Counted from the first letter of the stretch, positions 34,541 to 43,558 are shown. The stretch: DNA of 64,000 bases from JBGPLJ01 sp035644395 (GCA_035644395.1 DASQOR010000028.1:62001-126000); one strand, 5' to 3'. Numbers and translations are program-made. Notes: generated from the letters alone by a model not told the origin.

Positions 34541-35108
34541 ATCGATCGATTGCGGACCAGGCCTCGCGGGTTGCAATCTCGCGCAACTCGCCGGGCACCA
34601 GGCCCGCGAGCTCCCATGGTCCGATTTGCACGCGGATGAGTCGCAGGGTGGGGAAGCCGATCGCCGCGGTCATCCGTCGAACCTGGCGATTGCGGCCCTC
34701 GACGATCGTCAGGGCGAGCCACGCAGTCGGAATATTGCCCCTGAATCGAATGGGGGGATGTCGCGGCCAGACTCCGACGGGCGCATCGCTCAAGCGTTCG
34801 ACGCCTGCAGGCAGCGAGGGCCCATCGGCAAGTGCAACACCCTTGCGCAGGCGTTCAAGCGCCGTATCCGGTGGCTCGCCCTCGACTTGTACCCAATACG
34901 TCTTCGGTAGGCGCGACCCGGGTTGCGTGATGCGCGCCTGCAGGGGTCCATGGTCGGTCAGCAGCAGCAGACCCTCGCTGTCGAAGTCGAGGCGACCCGC
35001 GACTCGCGCGGACGAACGTCTCAAGTAGTCGGCGAGCGTGCCGCGGCCCGACTTGTCGGTGAACTGGCTCAGGACCCCGAAGGGTTTATTGAAAATGATG
35101 AATGGCAA
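34533..35108 (-). CDS. rluE: 23S rRNA pseudouridine synthase RluE-type
   Basis: A 191-residue RsuA/RluE-family enzyme that isomerises a uridine in 23S rRNA. The catalytic aspartate is D41 in AGRLDFDSEGLLLL. KTYWVQVEGEP and VEGRNRQVRRMTAAIGFP are the other family blocks. It lacks the N-terminal S4 domain, as expected for RluE. The ATG at 35108 gives FIIFNKPFGVLSQF, the usual start. It overlaps the DAHP synthase gene at its 3' end. Assignment to RluE rather than another small member rests on length and these motifs. Confidence 0.87.
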   Translation of the reverse strand: MPFIIFNKPFGVLSQFTDKSGRGTLADYLRRSSARVAGRLDFDSEGLLLLTDHGPLQARITQPGSRLPKTYWVQVEGEPPDTALERLRKGVALADGPSLPAGVERLSDAPVGVWPRHPPIRFRGNIPTAWLALTIVEGRNRQVRRMTAAIGFPTLRLIRVQIGPWELAGLVPGELREIATREAWSAIDRFR

Positions 35109-35126
35109 GCCAACTAAGACCTTATA

Positions 35127-35160
35127 AACAATGAACTACGATTGTTCGTTAATGTACATT
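35127..35160. promoter_or_regulatory. AT-rich inverted repeats upstream of the glyoxylate shunt genes
   Basis: AACAAT (35127-35132) and ATTGTT (35141-35146) form an inverted repeat with an 8-base spacer, followed by the 10-bp palindrome AATGTACATT (35151-35160). They lie about 110 bases before malate synthase in an otherwise GC-rich region. A promoter/operator for aceB-aceA is likely, but the regulator is unknown. Confidence 0.4.
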
Positions 35161-35265
35161 AGCAGTATGGGTCCAGGGAGACTTGATCGCCCTGCGTATC
35201 GCTCGTTGGCCTCTGCCAGTTTTGGCAGTTAGCCTGCAGCGAAACCCTCCGCTGGAGTTGCAAGT

Positions 35266-36861
35266 TTGCTGATCTCTTCGCCGGCCGGCACGCGCATCGC
35301 GGGATCCATAGGTCCCGGATTTGATCGCATTCTCACATCCGAGGCGCAGGGATTTGTTGCGTCGATTGCGCGAACATTTCGTGACCGCGTGACGCAGCTC
35401 CTGCGGGAGCGGGAAGAGCGCCAGCGCGAGATCAACGCCGGCGCATTGCCTGATTTCCTGCCCGACACGCGCTCGATACGCGAGAGCGACTGGCAAACGT
35501 CGAGCATTCCGGCCGACCTGCTCGACCGTCGGGTCGAGATCACCGGGCCGACCGAGCGAAAAATGATCATCAACGCGCTCAATTCCGGCGCCCGCGTATT
35601 CATGGCCGACTGCGAAGACTCCTTGACGCCGAACTGGGACAACGTAATCCGTGGCCAGATCAACCTGCACGATGCAGTCCGCCGAACGATCGATTTCCGG
35701 TCGCCGGAGGGCAAGGACTACCGGCTGCAGGCGAAAACCGCGGTCCTCATGGTGCGTCCGCGCGGCTGGCACCTTGCGGAGAAGCATTGGTTCGTTGACG
35801 ACACGCCGGTCCCGGGCGCCTTCGTGGATTTTGCCTTGTATCTCTTTCATAACGGCGCCGAGCTCGGGAAGCGGGCCACCGGGCCGTACTTCTATCTGCC
35901 AAAGCTCGAGAATCATCTTGAGGCACGGCTTTGGGCCGACGTCATCCGGCACGCCGAGACTGCGCTTGGCTTGGCGCCGGGAACCGTCAAGGTCACGGTC
36001 CTCATCGAGACGATCCTTGCCGCGTTCGAGATGGATGAGATTCTCCATGAGCTGCGCGCCAACATCGTCGGCCTGAATTGCGGGCGCTGGGACTATATTT
36101 TCAGTTTCATCAAGAAATTCAGCCATCGTGCGGATTTCGTCCTGCCGGATCGGCAGCAGGTGACGATGACCAGCCATTTTCTGCGATCCTATTCGCAGCT
36201 CGTCATCAAGACCTGCCACAGACGCGGCGCCTTCGCGATGGGAGGCATGGCGGCGCAGATTCCAATCAAGAATGATCCGGCGGCTAACGAGGAGGCCCTG
36301 CAGCGAGTGCGCGCGGACAAGGAGCGCGAGGCGCGCGACGGCCATGACGGGACTTGGGTTGCTCACCCCGGCCTCGTGCCGATTGCAATGGAGATCTTTG
36401 ACACTCACATGCCTGGCCCCAACCAGCTGCAGCGGCTGCGCGAGGATGTATCGGTGACGGCGAAAGACCTGCTATCCGTGCCCAAAGGGACGATCACGGC
36501 CACGGGCCTGCGCAACAATGTAAGCGTGGCGCTGCAATACATGGCTGCCTGGCTCGGCGGCAACGGCTGCGTGCCGATCAACAACCTCATGGAAGACGCC
36601 GCGACGGCGGAGATTTCACGCGCGCAGCTCTGGCAATGGGTGCACCACGACGCTGGCGTGCTGGACGACGGTACGCGGATCACGCTCGATCTGGTGCGCC
36701 ACCTGCTCCGCGACGAGCAGACGCGACTCGCGGCTGTGGCGGGGCAGAATTCGCCGGTAGCAGCGCATCTCGCAAAAGCGGCTGCACTGGTCGATGATCT
36801 GACTTCGCGCGGGGACTTCTCTGCATTCCTGACACTCGCCGCCTACCGGGAAATCGACTGA
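35266..36861 (+). CDS. aceB: Malate synthase A
   Basis: A 531-residue enzyme that condenses glyoxylate and acetyl-CoA to malate. Signature regions are VFMADCEDSLTPNWDN, VLMVRPRGWHL, YFYLPKLENHLEARLW, GLNCGRWDYIFSFIKKF and DGTWVAHPGLVPIA, all of the short type A form. The start is a TTG at 35266 with GGAG eight bases upstream, as no ATG is available at the family's N-terminus. Isocitrate lyase follows after 44 bases, so the whole glyoxylate shunt is encoded together, allowing growth on acetate and fatty acids. Confidence 0.94.
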   Translation: MLISSPAGTRIAGSIGPGFDRILTSEAQGFVASIARTFRDRVTQLLREREERQREINAGALPDFLPDTRSIRESDWQTSSIPADLLDRRVEITGPTERKMIINALNSGARVFMADCEDSLTPNWDNVIRGQINLHDAVRRTIDFRSPEGKDYRLQAKTAVLMVRPRGWHLAEKHWFVDDTPVPGAFVDFALYLFHNGAELGKRATGPYFYLPKLENHLEARLWADVIRHAETALGLAPGTVKVTVLIETILAAFEMDEILHELRANIVGLNCGRWDYIFSFIKKFSHRADFVLPDRQQVTMTSHFLRSYSQLVIKTCHRRGAFAMGGMAAQIPIKNDPAANEEALQRVRADKEREARDGHDGTWVAHPGLVPIAMEIFDTHMPGPNQLQRLREDVSVTAKDLLSVPKGTITATGLRNNVSVALQYMAAWLGGNGCVPINNLMEDAATAEISRAQLWQWVHHDAGVLDDGTRITLDLVRHLLRDEQTRLAAVAGQNSPVAAHLAKAAALVDDLTSRGDFSAFLTLAAYREID

Positions 36862-36905
36862 CACGTCCGCCCGCATGATCCGATCTCACTCGTGGAGCCC
36901 GATCG

Positions 36906-38189
36906 ATGAATGACGCCGAGCGCATGGAAGGTGACTGGAAGAACGGCTCCCGCTGGCAAGGTGTGACGCGTCCATACAAGGGCGCTGACGTCGTGCGGCT
37001 GCGTGGCTCGGTCGCAATCGAGTATTCGCTCGCGCGCCTGGGCGCAGAAAAGCTATGGCGCTACCTGCATGAGAAGCCGTTCGTCAACGCGCTCGGCGCC
37101 CTGACCGGAAATCAGGCGATGCAGCAGGTCAAGGCCGGGCTCGATGCTATCTACCTGTCGGGCTGGCAGGTGGCGGGCGACGCCAATCTGGCTGCGCAGA
37201 TGTATCCGGACCAGTCGCTCTATCCCGCGGACTCGGTGCCGGCGGTCGTCAAGCGCATCAACAACACCTTGCAACGGGCCGATCAGATCGATCACGCCGA
37301 GGGCCGCTCGGACACGGACTGGTTCAAGCCCATCGTGGCGGACGCGGAAGCGGGTTTCGGAGGCGTGCTCAATGCGTTCGAGTTGATGAAGGCAATGATC
37401 GAAGCGGGCGCCGCGGGTGTCCATTTCGAGGACCAGCTCTCGTCGGCGAAGAAATGCGGCCACATGGGAGGCAAAGTCCTTGTGCCGACGCAGGAAGCGA
37501 TCAACAAGCTGGTCGCCGCGAGGCTGGCGGCGGACATCTGTGGCGTGCCCACCGTACTGGTGGCGCGGACCGACGCCGAGTCTGCGAACCTGCTGACGGC
37601 GGATGTCGATGAGCGCGATCGCGCATTCATCTTGAAGCGCGAACGCACGGCTGAGGGATTTTTCCACCTGCGGGCGAGCATCGATTCGGCGATCGCGCGC
37701 GGCATTGCGTATGCGCCCTACGCGGACCTCGTGTGGTGCGAAACGGGCGTGCCGGATCTGCACGAAGCCAAGGCCTTCGCCGAGGGCGTGCGTAAGCGCT
37801 ATCCGGACAAGCTCCTCGCCTACAACTGTTCGCCGTCATTCAACTGGAAGAAGAAGCTCGACGACGCGACCATCGCAAGATTCCAGCGCGAGCTTGGTGC
37901 GATGGGCTACAAATTCCAGTTCGTCACGCTTGCGGGTTTTCACGCGCTCAATTTCAGCATGTTCGAACTCGCACGCGGCTATCGCGAATCACAGATGACT
38001 GCGTACGTCTCGCTGCAGCAGGCGGAGTTTGCCGCGGAGGCGATGGGTTACACGGCGACCAAGCACCAGCGCGAGGTCGGCGCGGGCTATTTCGACGATG
38101 TAACGCAGGTTGTCAGTGCTGGAACCTCGTCGATCACGGCACTCACGGGCTCCACGGAAGAAGCTCAGTTCCATTCGAAGAAGCGGTGA
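36906..38189 (+). CDS. aceA: Isocitrate lyase
   Basis: A 427-residue enzyme that splits isocitrate to glyoxylate and succinate. The active-site hexapeptide KKCGHMGGK is present. Other landmarks are EAGFGGVLNAFELMKAMIEA, VARTDAESANLL and NCSPSFNWKKKL. Length matches the E. coli enzyme. It is the second gene of the glyoxylate-shunt operon, and uvrC starts 19 bases downstream, so transcription may continue into the repair gene. Confidence 0.95.
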   Translation: MNDAERMEGDWKNGSRWQGVTRPYKGADVVRLRGSVAIEYSLARLGAEKLWRYLHEKPFVNALGALTGNQAMQQVKAGLDAIYLSGWQVAGDANLAAQMYPDQSLYPADSVPAVVKRINNTLQRADQIDHAEGRSDTDWFKPIVADAEAGFGGVLNAFELMKAMIEAGAAGVHFEDQLSSAKKCGHMGGKVLVPTQEAINKLVAARLAADICGVPTVLVARTDAESANLLTADVDERDRAFILKRERTAEGFFHLRASIDSAIARGIAYAPYADLVWCETGVPDLHEAKAFAEGVRKRYPDKLLAYNCSPSFNWKKKLDDATIARFQRELGAMGYKFQFVTLAGFHALNFSMFELARGYRESQMTAYVSLQQAEFAAEAMGYTATKHQREVGAGYFDDVTQVVSAGTSSITALTGSTEEAQFHSKKR

Positions 38190-38208
38190 GGCCGCGGGCA
38201 GGGCCTCG

Positions 38209-40050
38209 ATGATTGAACCCGCCGCCGCGTTCGATGCAAAGGCGTTTGTCCGCTCGCTGCCGGCGCGGCCCGGCGTCTACCGCATGCTGAATTCGGCGAG
38301 CGAGGTCATCTACGTTGGCAAGGCGCGAAGCCTGCGCGACCGTGTCGGCAGCTATTTCCACGCAAGCAACATCGCGCCGAAGGTCCAGGCGCTCGTCGCA
38401 CAGGTTGCCGGCATCGATGTCACGGTGACGAACTCGGAGATCGAAGCGCTGCTGCTCGAATACAACCTCATCAAGGAGCGCAAGCCCCGCTACAACGTCT
38501 TGATGCGGGACGACAAGAGTTATCCCTACCTGCATCTCGACACGCGGCACGAGTATCCGCGGATTGCCTACTATCGCGGGCCCACCCATATTCCGGGACG
38601 TCTGTTCGGCCCGTATCCGAATGCATTCGCCGCCCGGCAGACCTTGAGCCAACTGCAGCGACTGTTCCGCCTGCGCCCGTGCGAGGACAGCTATTTCGCC
38701 AACCGGTCACGGCCCTGCCTGCAGTACCAGATTGGCCGCTGCTCCGCGCCATGCGTCGGACTGATCGGCCGCGAGGACTACGCGGCGGACGTTCACACGG
38801 CGGTCAAAGTGCTCGAGGGCCGCAATGCGGAGGTCAATCAGGAAATCGGAGCGCGGATGGAGGAAGCGTCGGCGGCTCTCGAGTATGAGAAAGCCGCTGC
38901 ACTTCGTGATCAGCTCGCCCATCTGCGCGAGGTGCAAGCCGAACAGAGCGTATCGTCGACGCGCGCGGAGGATGCGGACGCCGTAGGCATTGCGAGCGAA
39001 GGCGGCCTGCATTGCGTCGCCATCCTCTTCATCCGGGCCGGGCGCAACCTCGGCACCGTGCACTTCTTTCCGAAAGCGCCTCTCGACGACGCAAGCGAGG
39101 TGCTGCGCTCGTTTGTCGAGCAATACTATCTTGCGCACGATCCGCCGCCTCGAATCATTGTGGCGCACGATTCCGTGGAATTCGCGCCGCTCGCCGCAAC
39201 GCTTGGCGAAAGACATCGACGCAAGGTGGAGATTTCCGGCGGCGTGCGCGGGCTGCGCGCGCGCTGGCGTCGTATGACGAACGAGAACGCGGCTCAGGCG
39301 TTGCGCATGCGTTTGAGCAGTACCGCGGGCCTCGATGAGCAGTTTGTGGCTTTGGCCGGTGCCCTACAGCTGCCAGAAGAGCCGCAACGGCTTGAGTGTT
39401 TCGACATCAGCCATACAGGTGGCGAGGGCACCGTCGCATCCTGCGTCGTCTTTGGCAGGGATGGGCCCATCAAGAGTGAGTACCGTCGTTTCAATATCAC
39501 CGGTGTGGCGCCGGGGGATGACTACGGTGCGCTCGGCCAGGCCATCCGGCGTCGCTACACGCGTGTCAAGGCGGGCGAGATACCGCCGCCCGACGTACTG
39601 ATGATCGACGGCGGTCGCGGGCAGATCGAAGCGGCACAGGCAGCGCTCACCGCTCTCGACCTCGAGACGAATGAGGCACCGAAACTCGTCGTGGGAATCG
39701 CCAAGGGCGCGGACCGACGGGCCGGCCAGGAGCGCCTTTTCTTGTTGGCCCAGCAAGCGCCCTCTATACTTCCGGCGGATTCACCCGCCCTGCACCTCAT
39801 TCAGCGCGTCCGCGACGAAGCCCATCGATTCGCGATCACCGGCCATCGTAAGCGGCGCGCGCGCAGGCACCAGGAATCCGTGCTCGACGCCGTGCCGGGA
39901 CTGGGTCCGGTGAAACGGCGTGAGCTGCTGAAGCATTTCGGAGGCTTGCACGGCGTGTTGCGAGCCGGTGTCGAGGATTTCGAAACCGTCCCAGGCCTCG
40001 GCCCGCAGCTGGCAAGAGCGGTTTACGAGCACCTGCACCCTGGAGAGTAG
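38209..40050 (+). CDS. uvrC: Excinuclease ABC subunit C
   Basis: A 613-residue nucleotide-excision repair nuclease that cuts on both sides of a lesion with UvrA and UvrB. The GIY-YIG domain is at the N-terminus (RPGVYRMLNSASEVIYVGKA), the UVR motif near 200 (EEASAALEYEKAAALRDQL), the RNase H-like core in the middle (FDISHTGGEGTVASCVVF) and the double helix-hairpin-helix at the end (VPGLGPVKRRELLKHFGG). The ATG at 38209 is preferred to an upstream frame that overlaps aceA. The uvrC-pgsA-tRNA order is that of gammaproteobacteria. Confidence 0.96.
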   Translation: MIEPAAAFDAKAFVRSLPARPGVYRMLNSASEVIYVGKARSLRDRVGSYFHASNIAPKVQALVAQVAGIDVTVTNSEIEALLLEYNLIKERKPRYNVLMRDDKSYPYLHLDTRHEYPRIAYYRGPTHIPGRLFGPYPNAFAARQTLSQLQRLFRLRPCEDSYFANRSRPCLQYQIGRCSAPCVGLIGREDYAADVHTAVKVLEGRNAEVNQEIGARMEEASAALEYEKAAALRDQLAHLREVQAEQSVSSTRAEDADAVGIASEGGLHCVAILFIRAGRNLGTVHFFPKAPLDDASEVLRSFVEQYYLAHDPPPRIIVAHDSVEFAPLAATLGERHRRKVEISGGVRGLRARWRRMTNENAAQALRMRLSSTAGLDEQFVALAGALQLPEEPQRLECFDISHTGGEGTVASCVVFGRDGPIKSEYRRFNITGVAPGDDYGALGQAIRRRYTRVKAGEIPPPDVLMIDGGRGQIEAAQAALTALDLETNEAPKLVVGIAKGADRRAGQERLFLLAQQAPSILPADSPALHLIQRVRDEAHRFAITGHRKRRARRHQESVLDAVPGLGPVKRRELLKHFGGLHGVLRAGVEDFETVPGLGPQLARAVYEHLHPGE

Positions 40051-40051
40051 C

Positions 40052-40633
40052 CTGGCTGCACATTTCAATCTGCCGAACGCGCTCACGTGGTTGCGCATCG
40101 TACTGGTGCCGCTGCTGGTCGTGCTCTTTTACCTGCCATGGCCCTGGTCGGATCAGGCGGCAGGACTGCTATTTGCCGTCGCCGGAATCACGGATGCTTT
40201 CGACGGATACTTTGCGCGCAAGCTCAACATGACCTCGCGCCTCGGCGCCTTCCTCGATCCCGTGGCGGACAAGCTCATCGTCGCCGTGGCGCTCGTGCTG
40301 CTCATAAGCAAGAATGCACACTGGTACCTCGTGCTGACGGCTTGCGTGATCATCGGTCGCGAAATCGCCATCTCCGCCCTGCGTGAGTGGATGGCAGAGA
40401 TCGGCGCGCGCGGCAAAGTTGCGGTCTCGACGATGGGCAAGATCAAGACGATCCTGCAAATTGTCGGCTTGAGCATGATGCTGTTCGCCGGCGGCCAGAT
40501 GGACTATCTGCTGATCGTCTTTCCGATCTACTGGATCGGTCTCGCGCTGATCGTGGTGTCCGCGGTGCTGACACTGTGGTCGATGATTCTCTATTTGCGC
40601 GCGGCCTGGCCGGATCTTGCCGCCCGCAGTTGA
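40052..40633 (+). CDS. pgsA: CDP-diacylglycerol--glycerol-3-phosphate 3-phosphatidyltransferase
   Basis: A membrane enzyme of about 193 residues that makes phosphatidylglycerol phosphate. The CDP-alcohol phosphotransferase motif is complete (TDAFDGYFARKL, then GAFLDPVADK), with about five membrane helices. No ATG stands near the family start (HFNLPNALTWLR). The most likely start is CTG at 40052, one base after the uvrC stop, with GGAGAG just upstream; a CTG at 40040 or a GTG at 39968 are alternatives. It is coupled to uvrC and followed by three tRNA genes, as in E. coli. Confidence 0.88.
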   Translation: MAAHFNLPNALTWLRIVLVPLLVVLFYLPWPWSDQAAGLLFAVAGITDAFDGYFARKLNMTSRLGAFLDPVADKLIVAVALVLLISKNAHWYLVLTACVIIGREIAISALREWMAEIGARGKVAVSTMGKIKTILQIVGLSMMLFAGGQMDYLLIVFPIYWIGLALIVVSAVLTLWSMILYLRAAWPDLAARS

Positions 40634-40678
40634 AGACCGGGCCGGTCTGTGCGTAAGTCACGGAACAATTTGATTTTG

Positions 40679-40706
40679 TTGACTCATCCACGTGCCCCCG
40701 TACAAT
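40679..40706 (+). promoter_or_regulatory. Sigma70 promoter of the tRNA operon
   Basis: TTGACT (40679-40684) and TACAAT (40701-40706) are separated by 16 bases, close to consensus. The following ACCGGCCC is a GC-rich discriminator of the kind under stringent control. The first tRNA begins 25 bases after the -10. Confidence 0.75.
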
Positions 40707-40730
40707 ACCGGCCCTCGTTTGGTGCCCCGG

Positions 40731-40806
40731 GCGGGAATAGCTCAGTTGGTAGAGCGCAACCTTGCCAAGGTTGAGGTCGAGGGTTCGAGCCCCTTTTCCC
40801 GCTCCA
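40731..40806 (+). tRNA. tRNA-Gly (GCC)
   Basis: Cloverleaf with acceptor GCGGGAA/TTCCCGC, D-loop CAGTTGGTAGA, anticodon stem AACCT-loop with anticodon GCC, T-arm GGTTCGAGCC and encoded CCA at 40804-40806. It corresponds to glyW of E. coli by position. Confidence 0.97.
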
Positions 40807-40915
40807 TAAAATCAAGTAGTTAGGAAAATCATCTAGGGCAGATTGTCCCGGGGAAACAGAAACCGGGAAACAGCTGGATTCCGGGGTCTCTCGTTTAGAC
40901 GCCGTGCTACGCCAG

Positions 40916-40989
40916 GGCTAGGTGGCAGAATGGTCATGCAGCGGCCTGCAAAGCCGTCTATGCCGGTTCGATTCCGACCCTAGCCTCCA
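40916..40989 (+). tRNA. tRNA-Cys (GCA)
   Basis: Acceptor GGCTAGG pairs with CCTAGCC. The anticodon loop carries GCA, the T-arm reads GGTTCGATTCC and CCA is encoded at 40987-40989. It is separated from tRNA-Gly by 109 bases that hold no recognised feature. It corresponds to cysT by position. Confidence 0.97.
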
Positions 40990-41012
40990 TTTCGAAGCAC
41001 ATTCCGGAGCGC

Positions 41013-41101
41013 GCCCTGGTGGCGAAACTGGTAGACGCAACGGACTTAAAATCCGTTGGACCGCAAGGTCCGTGCAGATTCGACTTCTGCCCAGGGCACC
41101 A
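41013..41101 (+). tRNA. tRNA-Leu (TAA)
   Basis: Acceptor GCCCTGG pairs with CCAGGGC. The anticodon loop CTTAAAA gives TAA, and a long variable arm marks a class II tRNA. CCA is encoded at 41099-41101. The stop codon of the convergent RcnB-like gene begins two bases later, so no terminator fits between. It corresponds to leuZ by position. Confidence 0.97.
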
Positions 41102-41102
41102 G

Positions 41103-42011
41103 CTACCAGAAGACGTCGTACACGTGGTCAACGACCTGGCCTGACCAGGTGTCGACCAGCAGGGCGTCGTTGCCGACGCGCACCCAGCGACAGCCGGCCG
41201 GCGGGTCGTACAGATCAAACTGCCAGTAGTCACCGATGACGTATTGCGCATCGTAGTAGGCGCCTGGAAGCCAGGCATCACCCAACCAGAAGCGCGCGCG
41301 GTAGTACGGGAACGGCGCGTAGTACAGGCCGAAGTAGAATCGCTGGCGCGCGAAATAGTGCCCGCCGTAGTAGCGATAATGATTGACGCGGTAGTGGTCG
41401 TACCAATGCCGGTCGTGCCGCCAGTCGCGCCCATGATCGTCGCGCCAGTGATTGCCGCTCGAGTGATCCCCGCTCCAATGGGCGTCGCCATTCCGATTGT
41501 CGCTGCGGTCGTGGTTTCCGTCGTGGTTCCAGTCATTCCCGTGGTCATCGCTCCTGTGATCGCCGCTCCAATGGGGATCGCCATTTCGATTGTCGTTGCG
41601 GTCGTGGGCTCGGTCGCGGTTCCAGTCGGTCGAGCGGTGCCCTTGACCATCTCCGTTCCGCGGGTCGCGAGCATTCCGGGAATCATCGCCGTGTCGATCG
41701 GTCTGCCAGTTTCCACCGGGCCGGCCGGCTCCTTCGCCGTTTAGCTGGGGGCGAGGATCGCCAGTGGTCCGACGCTCGCCGCGATTCGGCTGAGCGCTGC
41801 CACGAGGTGGCGAAGTACGATTCGACTCCCCGTAGTTGCGCTTGCCGTTGTCGGTCGAACCGCGATTGATATCTCGGGAGTCGGAATTTCGGGCGGCCGC
41901 TGCCGGAGTGCCCTGTTGGTGTTGTGGCGCCCAGTGCGGACCCGTTCCGGCGACCGCCGTCATGCCAGACAGCGAGGCAGCGGCAGCTGCAACTATGACC
42001 ATTCGCTTCAT
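41103..42011 (-). CDS. RcnB-like secreted protein with Asp/His/Arg-rich repeats
   Basis: A 302-residue exported protein. Residues 1-22 form a signal peptide (MVIVAAAAASLSGMTAVAG). A long low-complexity middle (about 25-200) is rich in D, H, R, N and G and contains two copies of a 24-residue unit (NDNRNGDPHWSGDH / SDNRNGDAHWSGDH). The C-terminal 100 residues (RFWLGDAWLPGAYYDAQYVI, DPPAGCRWVRVGNDALLVD) match the RcnB domain known from nickel/cobalt homeostasis. The repeats may bind metal ions. The ATG follows GGAGATCCC. It ends head-on against tRNA-Leu. Confidence 0.8.
   Translation of the reverse strand: MKRMVIVAAAAASLSGMTAVAGTGPHWAPQHQQGTPAAAARNSDSRDINRGSTDNGKRNYGESNRTSPPRGSAQPNRGERRTTGDPRPQLNGEGAGRPGGNWQTDRHGDDSRNARDPRNGDGQGHRSTDWNRDRAHDRNDNRNGDPHWSGDHRSDDHGNDWNHDGNHDRSDNRNGDAHWSGDHSSGNHWRDDHGRDWRHDRHWYDHYRVNHYRYYGGHYFARQRFYFGLYYAPFPYYRARFWLGDAWLPGAYYDAQYVIGDYWQFDLYDPPAGCRWVRVGNDALLVDTWSGQVVDHVYDVFW
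41463..41627. repeat. Two imperfect 72-bp direct repeats, period 93 bp, inside the RcnB-like gene
   Basis: Copies at 41463-41534 and 41556-41627 differ at few positions and share CGCTCCAATGG and GATTGTCG blocks. The 93-bp period is 31 codons, so copy number can change without a frameshift. Confidence 0.7.
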
Positions 42012-42251
42012 GGGATCTCCTGAACCGCCAGTTAATGCCACATTCGCGGGGCGCAACTATCGCGCAAGCTTCCTGACTCCCAGCTGAATGACGCAAGTTG
42101 TTGAAACTAGCCGACAGATTCCTGGCCGACCAGCCGCCGGGGAGGACGGAACGCCTGCACAGCCGCTCCTGTGTTTCGCTGCGCGCCGATGGCACACTTG
42201 CAGTTGTTTGCACCCGCAGGCGGTGCTTTGCATTGACAGGCGCCCCTTGCA

Positions 42252-42863
42252 ATGTTGAAGGTCGAAAATCTCCACCTCTGGCGAGGCGAGCGCCACGTGC
42301 TGAGGGGCGTCGGCTTCAGGCTCGAGCCGGGCGAACTCCTTCACGTCGCTGGCGCCAACGGCGCGGGCAAGACAACCCTTCTGCGCACGGTGGCCGGCCT
42401 CGTTCAGCCGGAGCAGGGCGAAGTGTATTGGCGCAACAAGCTCGCGCATTCCCTGGATTCCGGATACGCGGAGCAACTCGCCTACGTGGCGCACGATGCC
42501 GCGCTGAAGAGCGACCTGACGGCGTACGAAAACCTCGTGTTCATGGTCGGTCTGCGCCACGCCGTCGCGGATTCGGCGATTGGGTTGACGCTGGCCAAAC
42601 TGGGCGTCGCGCATTGCGCCAACCTGCCAGCGCGCGCCTTGTCGGCGGGTCAGCGTCGCCGCGTCGCTCTCGCGCGCCTGCTGTTGTCCGAGGCGGTGCT
42701 CTGGATTCTCGATGAGCCACTGACCAACCTCGATGCGGCGGGCGGCACATTGGTGCTCGGTCTGCTGGACGAGCATCTGGCGGCGGGCGGGCTCGCGCTC
42801 GTTGCGACGCACGGAGAACTCGCGATTCGCAGCGATCGTGCACGCAGACTGGAGCTGACATGA
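42252..42863 (+). CDS. ccmA: Heme exporter ATP-binding protein CcmA
   Basis: A 203-residue ABC ATPase of the CcmABCD complex, which releases holo-CcmE during cytochrome c maturation. Walker A is GANGAGKTTLLR (about 34-45), the signature LSAGQRRRVALARLL and Walker B AVLWILDEPLTNLD. It is the first gene of a nine-gene ccm operon whose members mostly overlap by four bases. The 240 bases upstream hold no coding frame and divide it from the divergent RcnB-like gene. Confidence 0.95.
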   Translation: MLKVENLHLWRGERHVLRGVGFRLEPGELLHVAGANGAGKTTLLRTVAGLVQPEQGEVYWRNKLAHSLDSGYAEQLAYVAHDAALKSDLTAYENLVFMVGLRHAVADSAIGLTLAKLGVAHCANLPARALSAGQRRRVALARLLLSEAVLWILDEPLTNLDAAGGTLVLGLLDEHLAAGGLALVATHGELAIRSDRARRLELT

Positions 42864-43546
42864 CAGTGCGCACGGGCGTTCTTGCTGCCGTCGCGCTGCT
42901 CGTGCGGCGTGACCTGCGTCTCGCTTTCCGCCGGCCGAGTCAACTTTGTAATCCACTCGTGTTCTTCCTCGTCGTGACGACACTGTTCCCCTTGAGTCTG
43001 AGCCCGCTCGCGTCGCAACTGAGAGACATTGCGCCCGGTGTGTTGTGGGTGGCAGCACTGCTATCCTCCCTGTTGGCGCTCGAAGGATTGCTGAAGTCCG
43101 ACGCGGAAGACGGCACGCTCGAGCAGATGGTGCTTTCGGGCCAGCCGGTGGTTGCCATGGTCGCCGCCAAGACCCTGGCGCACTGGTTCGTCGGCGGACT
43201 GCCACTTGTCGTGATTTCGCCTCTTGCAGGCCTGTCACTCGGTGTTCCGCCCGCGGCGATGTGGGTGACTGTGGAGGGACTCCTGATGGGCACCCTGACG
43301 CTGAGCTTTCTTGGCAGCGTCGGTGCGGCGCTGACGGTCGGTGTCCGCCGCAGCAGTGTGCTCCTTTCGCTTCTGGTGCTGCCGCTCGCGATGCCGCTCC
43401 TGATTTTCGGTGCCAGGGCAACAGATCTCGCTATCGCGGGGGAAGGCGCAGCCGCACCGCTGTACCTGCTTGGGGCGCTGCTGGCGTTAAGCGCAACGCT
43501 TGCCCCATTTGCGGCTGCCGCCGCCGTTCGAATTGGTATCGACTAG
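42860..43546 (+). CDS. ccmB: Heme exporter permease CcmB
   Basis: A 228-residue inner-membrane protein with about six helices, the permease of the CcmABCD transporter. The N-terminus LVRRDLRLAFRRPSQLCNPLVFF and the LEGLLKSDAEDGTLEQMVLS region are typical. It overlaps ccmA by ATGA and is followed by ccmC after 12 bases. Confidence 0.94.
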   Translation: MTVRTGVLAAVALLVRRDLRLAFRRPSQLCNPLVFFLVVTTLFPLSLSPLASQLRDIAPGVLWVAALLSSLLALEGLLKSDAEDGTLEQMVLSGQPVVAMVAAKTLAHWFVGGLPLVVISPLAGLSLGVPPAAMWVTVEGLLMGTLTLSFLGSVGAALTVGVRRSSVLLSLLVLPLAMPLLIFGARATDLAIAGEGAAAPLYLLGALLALSATLAPFAAAAAVRIGID

Positions 43547-43558
43547 GAACGCGCATAG

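Noticed and set aside
40731..41101. tRNA-associated integration site or genomic island
   Set aside because: No integrase or repeated tRNA 3' end was found nearby, and the gene order is the conserved housekeeping one.
41244..41744. A 166-codon plus-strand frame of Val/Ile/Pro/Ala resembling a membrane or elastin-like protein
   Set aside because: It is the mirror image of the Asp/His/Arg repeat region of the RcnB-like gene and has no ribosome site.
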